From: Phycisphaerae bacterium
Lineage (GTDB): Bacteria; Planctomycetota; Phycisphaerae; SM23-33
DNA length: 64,000 nucleotides
Reading direction: 5' to 3'
Assembly: GCA_030745875.1 (NCBI GenBank)
Contig: JASLNT010000114.1
Location: 50,690-114,689, forward strand
The position numbers were made by a program, and so were the translations under genes. This document shows positions 16,194-25,000 of this stretch, piece by piece. Numbering within the stretch: the first letter of the stretch is position 1; each line of letters starts with the position of its first letter. The notes under the pieces were generated by a model that saw nothing but the letters and a program-made list of their open reading frames with translations, did not search any database and was not told the DNA's origin.

Positions 16194-18593
16194 CTACTCG
16201 AAGACGATCCGGCCGAACTGGTTGGCTGCGTGTTCTCCGCCGACAAGATCGAAGATACCGCTGAAAACGCTGAACGTTCCGATCTTCGACCTGAAACATT
16301 GGAACGCCCACGCCCGCCCGGGCGCAGGCGGGGTATCGGTAAGATCCGCCAGGCGCACGGACGCCTCGAATGTTCCGCGGCGGTCGTGCAACTCGAAGGC
16401 GAACTTAAACTCCGGCCGCCATCGCTGGGGGACATCGCCGGGTTTGTAGGCGCCGAAATGCTTCGACAGCCAGACGCCCGCGATATTGGCGACGATTTGG
16501 TAATAGGTTTCGCGTTGACCGGTCGGGTCGAGAAACAGTTCGAAACACGGCGCCCGCCAGGCCAGGTTGCCCTGCCCCGGGCGAGGGATGTCCTTCCAAA
16601 GCACCTTGGCCCAGTCGGGCGTTTGCGGACGTTTTTTGTATGCGAAGTCAATTCCGATGTACAGGTGGCTGCGCGTGTGGAGCAGGCGAACGGTAGTGGA
16701 TTCTTCGGGCGGGGTCTTCATGTCATCTGCCCGGGGAGGCGGTTGCTTCGCCGACCAGACCGGCCGGACGAAAGCAACCGATCTGGGCGCCTTGGACCAG
16801 GCCTTCTCGTCGAGCCGGCCGTCGATGGTTGGCGCCTTTACCGCACGCGCCACGCGCCCTTCCCGCCAGCCGAATGCGGACATGTACGGTTCGAACTCCA
16901 ACCTCCGTCGCAGCTTGGCGTATTCTCCCCACTCGAAGCTCCCCGCCGTCGAACGCGTGCCCCACAGTTCGTCGGTGAGTTTTAGCTCGAGGGCAAGGGG
17001 GCTCTTATCGAGGATCCGTGCGAGCGCTTCATACTTAGCCTTCAGCGTTCGATTGGTCTTGGCGAAGTGCTCGACGGCCTCTTTGCGCGACATTGCGGCG
17101 CCGGGCCAGCGGTTCTTATTCCAGTAGAGAATGTAGTCTCGCAGCGGCGCGTAGACCTCCGGGCGTCCCGAGGCCAACTCGCGGACGGCCAGCAGCAGCG
17201 AGCGTTTCGGATTGTAGGCGCCGGGATTCCAGAGGTAATCGTAAACCGTGATTCGCGTTACCGGCGAGCCCCGTTCGGGGAAAAGGCAGTCGACTTCCTT
17301 CCACAGGTCCGGGGATCTGCCGCTACAGGCGAAGTAATCGCCGCCTCGCCCGCGGTTATCGTAGATCTGCGCCTTGGCCTTCAGGCCGAACAGTACGCGG
17401 AATTCCTTCAGGCAGCCCGTTGAGATATTGCGGCTGATCACCTCCGGACCGCAGACCGAAAGCCCCATGTCCCCAGGCAGCGGACCGTAGACCCTGAGGG
17501 CCTTGGCGTATGAGGCCAGCTCGAAGCTGTTGGCGTAGTACGGTCGGGGCATGAAGTATATGCGGTTGTTCGGATCGATGTGCTTGATACGCTTGTGCAT
17601 GCCCGTAAGAAAATGATGCAGCGCCTTGAAGAACCCGCTCTCGCCGAACCTCCGGACAGTGGCCGGGCTCATTTCCGAGGCGCTGTCGTCAAACTTGAGA
17701 ACGAATTCCCGACATCCTGCACGGTAGTATTCAGCAGCGCCGGCGCGGCGCCTTGGCATCCTCGTTCCGACAGCGGCCTCGTCGTAGCCGGAGATAAGTT
17801 TGTCCATCTCCTCGTCAGTGGCCGGCAGCGGGCTGCCGTAATGCACCCACGCACCATGCGATCGAAAGTAATCTGTGCGAAAGCTCTTGTCACCCTTTGG
17901 CTGCGCTTCGAAGAACCATCCGTAGTTCGCCTTGTACCGCCACTCCCACTGCCTCGGCCTCTTGTTGCCTCGCAGGCGGAAACGTGGAAAATCGGCGATC
18001 TGACCTTCGCGAATGTACGAAACGCCGTCTTTTCTGAAGACCATCTGACGCAGCGTACACAGCGCCCAGAAGTCGCCCGCCGGCGAGTTGCCGCCCAGCA
18101 CGACAATGTTGGGACCATCGCCCTTTCCAGCGGCGCTCAGCAGAATGTAGGCGTCCGGCCCGGCATTCTTGACGCTCGTGTTGAGTTGGACCAGGGCCTT
18201 GGCGTGTGCTGTCTGCGCTGTCGCAGCGTTCCGCCGGGCGTCACCGACCAAAACGATCGTTCCCGCCGACCGAGCAGCTCGAAGAAACGACGACACGGTT
18301 GTCGCCGTAACATTATCCTTGCCCAGAAGCCGGGTGAGTTCCTTATCCAGCGTATCGGGCGCGCCATAACGGTCCGGCTTGACCAGGAGCACCTTGCCTG
18401 CGGCGAAGACCGTGTCTTTCAGTTGCGCCTTCTGCGGCGTGGGGATGATGGCCGTTTCGAGATCTCCGGTCATGTATTCGGCTACCACTTTGCTCAGCGG
18501 CCGGGTCTCGCCCGCTCGCGCCGAACCACCCGAGACCAGGGCAATGGCCAGGAGGATCGTCCGAAATGTCGGAACCGAAGGAAATGCCATCAT
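16194..18593 (-). CDS. secreted GH84-like beta-N-acetylglucosaminidase with GH20b and CBM9-like domains
   Basis: 799 residues. The order is a signal peptide (residues 1-27, ending SARA), a GH20b/NAGidase N-terminal alpha/beta domain (~45-195, IPTPQKAQLKD, GTIVLVGDAR, NIVVLGGNSPAGDFWALCTL), a TIM barrel (~200-500) resembling GH84 (NAGidase/O-GlcNAcase-type), and a C-terminal DOMON/CBM9-like sandwich (~590-799, APTIDGRLDEKAWSKA). The double aspartate of GH84 catalysis is present at D302-D303 in VLKFDDSASE, and YDYLWNPGAYNPKRSLL matches the family's Asn-Pro segment. It likely removes N-acetylhexosamine from glycosaminoglycans, glycoproteins or peptidoglycan outside the cytoplasm. It sits 20 bases upstream of the heparinase-type lyase, a combination expected for glycosaminoglycan breakdown. 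A near-consensus promoter lies 53 bases upstream. Confidence 0.85.
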   Translation of the reverse strand: MMAFPSVPTFRTILLAIALVSGGSARAGETRPLSKVVAEYMTGDLETAIIPTPQKAQLKDTVFAAGKVLLVKPDRYGAPDTLDKELTRLLGKDNVTATTVSSFLRAARSAGTIVLVGDARRNAATAQTAHAKALVQLNTSVKNAGPDAYILLSAAGKGDGPNIVVLGGNSPAGDFWALCTLRQMVFRKDGVSYIREGQIADFPRFRLRGNKRPRQWEWRYKANYGWFFEAQPKGDKSFRTDYFRSHGAWVHYGSPLPATDEEMDKLISGYDEAAVGTRMPRRRAGAAEYYRAGCREFVLKFDDSASEMSPATVRRFGESGFFKALHHFLTGMHKRIKHIDPNNRIYFMPRPYYANSFELASYAKALRVYGPLPGDMGLSVCGPEVISRNISTGCLKEFRVLFGLKAKAQIYDNRGRGGDYFACSGRSPDLWKEVDCLFPERGSPVTRITVYDYLWNPGAYNPKRSLLLAVRELASGRPEVYAPLRDYILYWNKNRWPGAAMSRKEAVEHFAKTNRTLKAKYEALARILDKSPLALELKLTDELWGTRSTAGSFEWGEYAKLRRRLEFEPYMSAFGWREGRVARAVKAPTIDGRLDEKAWSKAPRSVAFVRPVWSAKQPPPRADDMKTPPEESTTVRLLHTRSHLYIGIDFAYKKRPQTPDWAKVLWKDIPRPGQGNLAWRAPCFELFLDPTGQRETYYQIVANIAGVWLSKHFGAYKPGDVPQRWRPEFKFAFELHDRRGTFEASVRLADLTDTPPAPGRAWAFQCFRSKIGTFSVFSGIFDLVGGEHAANQFGRIVFE

Positions 18594-18645
18594 ACCTGCC
18601 TAAAGCTTATTCTCGCCCAGCGCACCGGCGTGATCGATAGCGGCC

Positions 18646-18673
18646 ATTATACCACACAGCATGCGGCTGACAA
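18646..18673 (-). promoter_or_regulatory. sigma70-type promoter for the GH84/heparinase operon
   Basis: On the minus strand TTGTCA (18673-18668), a 16-base spacer and TATAAT (18651-18646), followed 53 bases later by the GH84 start. The -10 is perfect and the -35 differs from TTGACA at one position. Confidence 0.65.
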
Positions 18674-18769
18674 GATTCGCGGTTCTCGCTGCTGTTTTTC
18701 GCCGGCGGCGGCGGTATCATACTGGTGCGTGCCGAAGGTCGAGCGGCCAAACGCGTGCAGAGAATACCT

Positions 18770-19999
18770 ATGATTATTCGCCAGGCGACAGAACAGAAAA
18801 CTGACAGCAGATTGCGGAACATCGTTGCTTGCGCCCTGCTGGCGAGCCTCTGCAGTACTGCATGTGCCAGCGGGAAAACAGTCTTGCAGCCGTTTTCGTG
18901 GGATACTGTTCCGGTCTACATCCACTTCGGCAAGAGCAGCGGGCCGTTGACTGACGGCGAGGCCAAATTCGTGGCCCGGACATCGAACTTTGTTTGCTTC
19001 GAGAAGGGGCACGGCAGGGGTCGCTTTGGGTCTACAGAAAAGGGTATTGCACACGACGCCAAGCGGTTAAAGGCGCTGAACGGCAAGATGAAAGTACTGT
19101 TCTATTGGAACGGGTTTCTCAACTATCCGCTGTACGACGCCTGCAAGGAGTTCAGCAAGCACCCCGATTGGATCTTCCGCGACAAGAAGGGCGAGCCCCT
19201 TTACAAAATTCGGAAGCTCGAACAGTACAACCTACTCAACGCCGAGTTTCGCCAATGGTGGGCGTCGATCGCCGGCAAGGCCGTCAAGGAATACGGCTGC
19301 GACGGTATCTTCATGGATGCGCTGCTTCAAATTACGAACCCCAAATGGATCAGCAAGGGGTGGGGGCGTGGAAAGAAGCCCCTGGTCACGAAGGCGGTCG
19401 CTGACATGATGCAACAGGCCAGGAAGAAGATGGGAGATAAGGCGATTCTGCTCTACAACGGACTGCGAAGCTCGGATCGTGGGCTGGCGATGAGGGGACG
19501 CGAATTCCTGCCCCATGCCGATGGCGTAGCAGTGGAGCACTTCGGAGCCTTCCAGAGCCGGAAGAAAGAGTCCATCGCAGCCGACATCGAGGCGATTATC
19601 CAGGCCGGAAAGAGCGGGAAGATCGTTGTGGTCAAAGGCTGGCCCGATCCGGAATTCAACTGGACCAACAAAACGAAGATGGCGCTATCCGCCAGGCAGC
19701 TTGCCAAAGAAGCCCGAGCCAAGATCACGTTTTCCCTGGCGTGTTTTCTGGTCTCCGCGCAGGAGAACAGCTACTTCTGCTATTCGTGGGGCTACCGCGA
19801 CCAACACGGCGCCCTTATCGATTACCCCGAGTTTCACAAACCGTTGGGCAAACCCAAAGGCGATGCAACCAGGAAGAAATGGGTCTACACCCGGTCGTTC
19901 GCCCACGCCGAAGTATCGGTCGACCTCTCAACGCGCAAAGCCCGGATTGACTGGAAGCCGAAGAAAGTTCGGCCCGCAGCGTCGGCGCGGAAGTTGTAG
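18770..19999 (+). CDS. secreted glycoside-hydrolase-like TIM-barrel protein (GHL15-type)
   Basis: 409 residues. A signal peptide with a Cys-containing end (CALLASLCSTACASG) precedes a TIM-barrel-like domain with VPVYIHFGKSSG, KALNGKMKVLFYWNGFLNYP, FRQWWASIAGKAVKEYGCDG followed by IFMDALL, AILLYNGLRSSD, DGVAVEHFGAF and a final barrel strand FSLACFLVSAQENSYFCYSWG. The pattern, with acidic residues at the ends of strands 4 and 6 (FMDA and VEHF), resembles the hypothetical glycosyl hydrolase family GHL15; no activity can be assigned. ATG 18770 is preferred over a GTG at 18725 because the GTG form adds a basic stretch ahead of the signal peptide and would sit only a few bases after a TATCAT element. 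It is divergent from the GH84 gene. Confidence 0.75.
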   Translation: MIIRQATEQKTDSRLRNIVACALLASLCSTACASGKTVLQPFSWDTVPVYIHFGKSSGPLTDGEAKFVARTSNFVCFEKGHGRGRFGSTEKGIAHDAKRLKALNGKMKVLFYWNGFLNYPLYDACKEFSKHPDWIFRDKKGEPLYKIRKLEQYNLLNAEFRQWWASIAGKAVKEYGCDGIFMDALLQITNPKWISKGWGRGKKPLVTKAVADMMQQARKKMGDKAILLYNGLRSSDRGLAMRGREFLPHADGVAVEHFGAFQSRKKESIAADIEAIIQAGKSGKIVVVKGWPDPEFNWTNKTKMALSARQLAKEARAKITFSLACFLVSAQENSYFCYSWGYRDQHGALIDYPEFHKPLGKPKGDATRKKWVYTRSFAHAEVSVDLSTRKARIDWKPKKVRPAASARKL

Positions 20000-20109
20000 G
20001 AGAGGCGGTGATTTGGGGGGAAAGCTGTTTTTCGATGGTTCTATTGGTGTGGGGATCGGTAGAATGCTCGCAACTTGAACAATGATCCTCGGATTTGGAG
20101 CAGATTAAG

Positions 20110-20586
20110 ATGAGCGGTGAAACCATTGAGTCTCTTGCGGACATCTGGCCGATGCAGGCCGACCTTAACAAGCGCGCGGGTTTCGACACTGCGGCGCTCG
20201 GCGAGGCGCTTCGTGCGGCTGAAGCCGACGGCACGCTTCCCGACGAAGGCGGTTTGCGGACTGAAGTGGGGCGGGCGATCAAGAATTACGTAGACGCGAT
20301 GTCCTCCGAATGTCACGAACTGCAGGAATGCCTGTCCTGGAAACACTGGTATCGCGAAGCGAAGGAAGGTCGCCAATACGAACTGCAGGACGTTCAGAAC
20401 GCGCGCGTCGAAGCGACGGACATGTTGTTCTTCCTGATCAGCATCTGCCAGATCCTCGGTCTGACACCCGAAGACCTCTTCCGACTTTACGGACAGAAAC
20501 TGGGCATTAACCACAAGCGGCAGGACGAAGACCGCTCACAGGCCGAACACGCCTCGCACGAAGACGAAAACCGCAACGTGGTGTGA
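20110..20586 (+). CDS. all-alpha NTP pyrophosphatase, dUTPase_2/MazG-like
   Basis: 158 residues, all helical. It carries the pattern of the all-alpha NTP pyrophosphohydrolase superfamily (dimeric dUTPase/MazG group): E-x2-E in SSECHELQECLSWKHW, followed by EATDMLFFLISICQILGL with E and D spaced to bind magnesium, then GLTPEDLFRLYGQKLGINHKRQ. Such enzymes hydrolyse non-canonical or excess nucleoside triphosphates to monophosphates, in the cytosol. Sequence alone does not separate dUTPase from other substrates. The C-terminal 20 residues are charged and probably disordered. GGAG at 20097-20100 precedes ATG 20110; an in-frame TTG at 20095 is disfavoured. The beta-helix lipoprotein begins 17 bases after its stop, so the two may be cotranscribed. 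Confidence 0.8.
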   Translation: MSGETIESLADIWPMQADLNKRAGFDTAALGEALRAAEADGTLPDEGGLRTEVGRAIKNYVDAMSSECHELQECLSWKHWYREAKEGRQYELQDVQNARVEATDMLFFLISICQILGLTPEDLFRLYGQKLGINHKRQDEDRSQAEHASHEDENRNVV

Positions 20587-20603
20587 CCACGGGGAGCAGC
20601 GAA

Positions 20604-21437
20604 ATGAACAGCAAATGGACAATCGTATTCCTGTCGATAGCAATCGCGGTTGTCAGCGGTTGCGGGCGGGAGGTAATCAGCGTCGGGACGGCGGATGAGT
20701 TGATCTCCGCTATCGGGCCGAATCGGACAATCGAACTTCGCCCGGGCATCTACGATATGGGGAGCGTTCCCCAGCGACAGATGAAGTTCGTTCGCTGGCG
20801 CAAAGTGTTCGACGGTTACGAATTGACCGTTCGCGACGTCGCCGATCTCAAGCTGATCGGGGCGGGCGAGGCTCCGCAACTCCTGGCCAAATCGCGTTAC
20901 GCAACCGTGCTGAGTTTCGACGACTGCAAGGGCATAGCCCTGAAGAACCTCGTACTCGGTCACACGCCTGAGGGCTACTGCACGGGCGGTGTGGTTCGTA
21001 TGGACAAATGTGTCGACGTAGTGATAGACAAGTGCGACCTGTTCGGCTGCGGTATCAAAGGGCTCGAACTCCACGACGTGGCGCGAGTGCAGTTCAGCAA
21101 CTCAATAATTCGCGACTGCACCTACAGGATACTATCCGTTTTCGGTTCATTTGATATCGTGTTCAGCAATTCAAAGTTCATCAGGAACAAGGAATTTGGC
21201 GGATTCAGTTTCTCCGACAGCCGCAACATACGCCTCGAGCGGTGTGTAATAAAAGACAATAGGTTAACTGCGCTCAAGGCCGAACTCTTCAGCGCCGTAT
21301 CATGCAGCGATATTGTCGTCTCAGGCTGCACGATAACCGGAAATGTGTACAAGAAATTCATCGAGCCCGAGAACAGCATCCGGGTAGTCGACACGAAAGT
21401 CGAGGGAAACAGCGCGCCCCCTGCGGACGCTTTCTAG
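20604..21437 (+). CDS. lipoprotein with right-handed parallel beta-helix
   Basis: 277 residues. The leader MNSKWTIVFLSIAIAVVSGC ends in a lipobox (VVSGC), so the protein is expected to be lipid-anchored. The rest is a right-handed parallel beta-helix of the pectate-lyase/NosD type: successive short strands of ~22 residues such as GIALKNLVLGHTPEGYCTGG, CVDVVIDKCDLFGCGIKG, RVQFSNSIIRDCTYRI, DIVFSNSKFIRNKEFGGF, NIRLERCVIKDNRLTAL and DIVVSGCTITGNVYKKF. Parallel beta-helices usually bind or cleave polysaccharides; no catalytic residues can be assigned. The codon use is more AT-rich toward the C-terminus than in neighbouring genes. GGGGAG precedes ATG 20604. The stop overlaps the convergent nth stop by four bases. 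Confidence 0.85.
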   Translation: MNSKWTIVFLSIAIAVVSGCGREVISVGTADELISAIGPNRTIELRPGIYDMGSVPQRQMKFVRWRKVFDGYELTVRDVADLKLIGAGEAPQLLAKSRYATVLSFDDCKGIALKNLVLGHTPEGYCTGGVVRMDKCVDVVIDKCDLFGCGIKGLELHDVARVQFSNSIIRDCTYRILSVFGSFDIVFSNSKFIRNKEFGGFSFSDSRNIRLERCVIKDNRLTALKAELFSAVSCSDIVVSGCTITGNVYKKFIEPENSIRVVDTKVEGNSAPPADAF

Positions 21438-22087
21438 AGTTTGCCCGCTGACGGGCAGAGCTCGGCCAGGGGGCAGTTTTCGCAGTCGGGTTTGCGCGCG
21501 TCGCATATCGCCCGGCCGTGGAATATCAGCAGATGAGACCAGAGGATCCACTCTTCGGGCGGAACAAGCTCCATCAGGTCCCGCTCGATCTTCACCGGGT
21601 CCTTGTGCTTCGTAAGGCCCAGACGCCCGGAAAGGCGTATCACGTGCGTGTCGACAACCACCCCCTCAGCCACGCCGAAAGCGTTGCCCAGAACGCAGTT
21701 GGCGGTCTTGCGCGCCACGCCGGGCAGCGTAAGCAACTGATCCATTGTGCGGGGCACCTTCCCGCCGAAATCGCTGATGATTTTCGCGCAGGCTCCGCGG
21801 ATGTTCTTTGCTTTGTTGCGGAAGAAACCGGTCGAGCGGATTTCGTCTTCCAGTTCCCCGGGCGGGGCTGAGGCGTAGTCCCGGGGCGTTTTGTATTTCT
21901 TGAAGAGCGTCCTGGTGACGACATTCACCCGTTTATCGGTGCACTGGGCCGACAATATCGTCGCAACCATCAGTTTCAGCGGATTACCGTGTCTCAGGGC
22001 GCAGTCTGCGTCGGGATAGGCGCTCTTGAGTTTGGCGATCAGGTCGGCGACTCGCCGGATTCGATTTGCTTTCGATTCGCGTGGCAT
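21434..22087 (-). CDS. nth: endonuclease III (DNA glycosylase/AP lyase)
   Basis: 217 residues, normal length. Removes oxidised pyrimidines from DNA and cuts the abasic site in base excision repair. Helix-hairpin-helix LLTLPGVARKTANCVLGNAFG contains the Schiff-base lysine K127; the catalytic aspartate is D146 in VVVDTHVIRL. The C-terminal 4Fe-4S loop has C195-x6-C202-x2-C205-x5-C211, fully intact. LSAQCTDKRVN is the conserved N-terminal signature. It lies 11 bases after the stop of the large oxidoreductase fusion in the same direction and is the last gene of that cluster; its stop overlaps the convergent lipoprotein gene. No clear ribosome-binding site is seen, which suits translational coupling. 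Confidence 0.97.
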   Translation of the reverse strand: MPRESKANRIRRVADLIAKLKSAYPDADCALRHGNPLKLMVATILSAQCTDKRVNVVTRTLFKKYKTPRDYASAPPGELEDEIRSTGFFRNKAKNIRGACAKIISDFGGKVPRTMDQLLTLPGVARKTANCVLGNAFGVAEGVVVDTHVIRLSGRLGLTKHKDPVKIERDLMELVPPEEWILWSHLLIFHGRAICDARKPDCENCPLAELCPSAGKL

Positions 22088-22098
22088 GGTGGTGGAAG

Positions 22099-25000
22099 TT
22101 ATCGCCCGAGGTAGGAATTGATCTGTGCGGCCGCTTTCCTGCCGCTGCGAATCGCGTTGACCACCAGCGCCGGTCCGCTCACCGTGTCGCCCGCGGCGAA
22201 AACACCGTCTACTGATGTTGAGTATCGTTCTACAAACATCCCGCCGTCGTCATCAGTGGTCAAGCCTAGCTGCCCGGCCAGGTTCTCGTCGACCGTCCGG
22301 TTGAACCCGACAGCCAGTAGAGCGATGTCGGCGGGGATAGTGAAATCACCGCCTTGCACGGCGACCGGTTCGTTCATTCCGTCGGACCGGCGCGTCCATT
22401 GGATTTCGGTGGCCGCCACTTCGGTCAGGTGATCGTTTCCATGGAATTCCCTGGTCTGCACCAGCCATCGGCGATCGATCCGGTCGGAAGCGTGGTTGTC
22501 GTGGGTGGGATCGTTGGCGACTTTGTCCTCGGGCAGTATTTCAAGCTGCACCACTGACTTGGCTCCCTGTTCCAGGGCGGTTTCGACACAATCGTTTCCG
22601 GTGTCTCCTCCTCCGATGACGACCACGGATTTGTCCCTGGCGGAGATCGGTTGGCGACCGGCGAGGTAGTCCAGAGCGAAGTGTATTCCGTTGAGTTTGC
22701 GTCCGGGCAGATCCAGGTCGCGCGGAGCCGTTGCTCCGGTGGCCAGGCAAACTGCGTCGAACTGTTCCCTGAGTTTGATTGCGGTGATGTCCACACCCAC
22801 GGTGGTCGCGGTCTTGAACGTTACTCCTTCATCCGCCAGCTGCCTTACTCTGCGGTCGATGAGTTCCTTCTCCAGGCGGAACTCGGGCACGCCGTATCGC
22901 AACAGGCCTCCGATGTCGTCATCGCTTTCGAACACGGTTACGTCGTGCCCTGCGCGAGCGAGTTGTTGAGCGGCCGCCAGCCCGGCCGGTCCCGAACCGA
23001 CTATCGCGACGGATTTGCCCGTCTTTACGTCGGGCTTCTGCGGTTTGATCCAGCCCTCGGTGAAGGCCTTGTCGATGATCGCCAGTTCGGCCTGGCGTAT
23101 CTCGACGGCTGACGAATTTATCGCCGACTTGCACTGTGTTTGACAAGGCGCCGGGCAGATGCGCGCCGTGAACTCGGGGAAATTGTTGGTCTCGTGCAAT
23201 TCTTCGGCCGCTTGGCGCCAGCGGTTGCTCGCGGCCAGTTCGACCCACTCGGGGATGCGGTTCTCCAGCGGGCATCCGACTTCCAGGCAACGCGGGTTCA
23301 TGCACTGTATGCATATCCCGCCCTGCAGGCCCGCCAAAGCTTCAGCGTCGCCCGGTTCGGCGGCAAGGAAGTCCGCGACCGCCTGCCTGTAGCGCTGCAG
23401 AATATCGTTTTTGGCGCGGTTCCAACCGGGCAGAATCCGCCTCATCCACCGCATTCGCTTGATGATTTGCATCAACCAACTCGGGGCCGAGACGTTTATT
23501 GTCGGATTCCAGAACGGTAACGGAAGCGTGACGTTCAGCAGATGTCTGTACGAGATCCGGTCGCCGTTTGCGGGATTGACATCGTATTTCTCGCGATCGC
23601 GGTTGAGTTTTTCCGGGCTGGTGGCCAGTTCGGCGGTGAAGAAGATATCTTTGATCAGCATTGAGCCAGCCAGCGTGTGCGCCACCGCCCGTGCGGCTGG
23701 ATAACCGGCCTGGGGGTCGTCGTGTTTGTAAACGGCGCGAACGGTGTCGGCGTATTGTCGTGCGTAGGGCGTTCCGCCCCAGCGCATCGTGTCGTACAGG
23801 CGTACGATTATGTCGCGTTTGAGCGTGTCGTCCAGTTCGGGAAGGTCGGCTATCAGTTCGGCTCCGAGCTGTCTGAGCTCCTTACCGATCTTTCGTCCTG
23901 CGCGGTATCGGCGGACAGTCCATCTGTATTTGTCTTCGAGCGTTTCGGCCCATCCGGTTCGTTTGGGCGGTCCGCGAAACAGATCCGGCTGGACTACGAG
24001 TTTGCGCCCCATATTGAACGCGTAGAGGTTCTGTTTGGCGTGCGCTCGGATAGTGTCCTTGATCGCCCAGGCGATCGAGTGCATCGAGACCGGTACGAGC
24101 CCTTTCTGGAATGCGAAGCCCAGCATCATCAGGTTGGCGTAGACTTTCGATCCGAGGTACTTCTCGCAGATGGCCGCGATATTCCGAGCCATGTAGTCGC
24201 TTTCGCGCGTTTGCGACCGGATGGTTTTCTCGAGTTCGTCCGGATCGAAGTCATCGGTCCCCATTACACCGTTGATGGTGGAGATCTTATCGGTGTTGAT
24301 CACTGCCGCGGTGGTTTCGGGGCAGGCCGCTCGAATCCGCCCGTTGGGGTCCATGGCGCGTGCGGCTTCGAGAATATCCACACCGAGAAGCAGGTCCGCC
24401 TTACCGTATGGTATGGAGGCGGTGACGGGTTTGTCGGCGATGTTGTAGACGACTTGGCTGACCACGCCTCCGTTTCTGATCGCCAGCCCTTTCTTGTCAA
24501 CGAAGACGACTTTGTATCCTTCGTAGTGTCCGGCGCGTACGACGATACTGGTGACGGTTCCGATGCCCATTCCGCCCACTCCGGTCAGGCAGCATCTCCA
24601 GAGCTCTCCGCGCGGCCGCTGGGCCGGTTCGGGAATTTCGTCGAGATGCAGTTCAGGCACGCGTGATTTCGGCGGGCGTTTTCGCTTTACGGTGATGCGT
24701 TCGAAGCTGCTGCAGGCTCCGACTCGCCGGCAGGCTCCGTCTCCGACGCACCACGACAGGTCGGTGTCTATCTTCTCACCGTAATCCGTGCGGACGTGCT
24801 TCAGTCCGGGGCATCCGGTGAGTTCGGCGCACGCCAGGCAGAAGCGGCAGATCTCTGCGTTTACGTTTACGTGCTGGGCTTTGGGCAGGTATCCGCGATC
24901 TCGAACGATCTGGCGTTGCTCGCGGCGGAGGCGTCTTTGGCGGGTGATCCCGCATTCCTTGTCGGCGATGATCACCTTTACGCCCGGGGCGAGGAACGAG

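Noticed and set aside
23677..24666. 329-residue frame opposite the oxidoreductase fusion
   Set aside because: Mirror frame with Val/Arg/Gly bias and no motif; the fused oxidoreductase frame is continuous through it.
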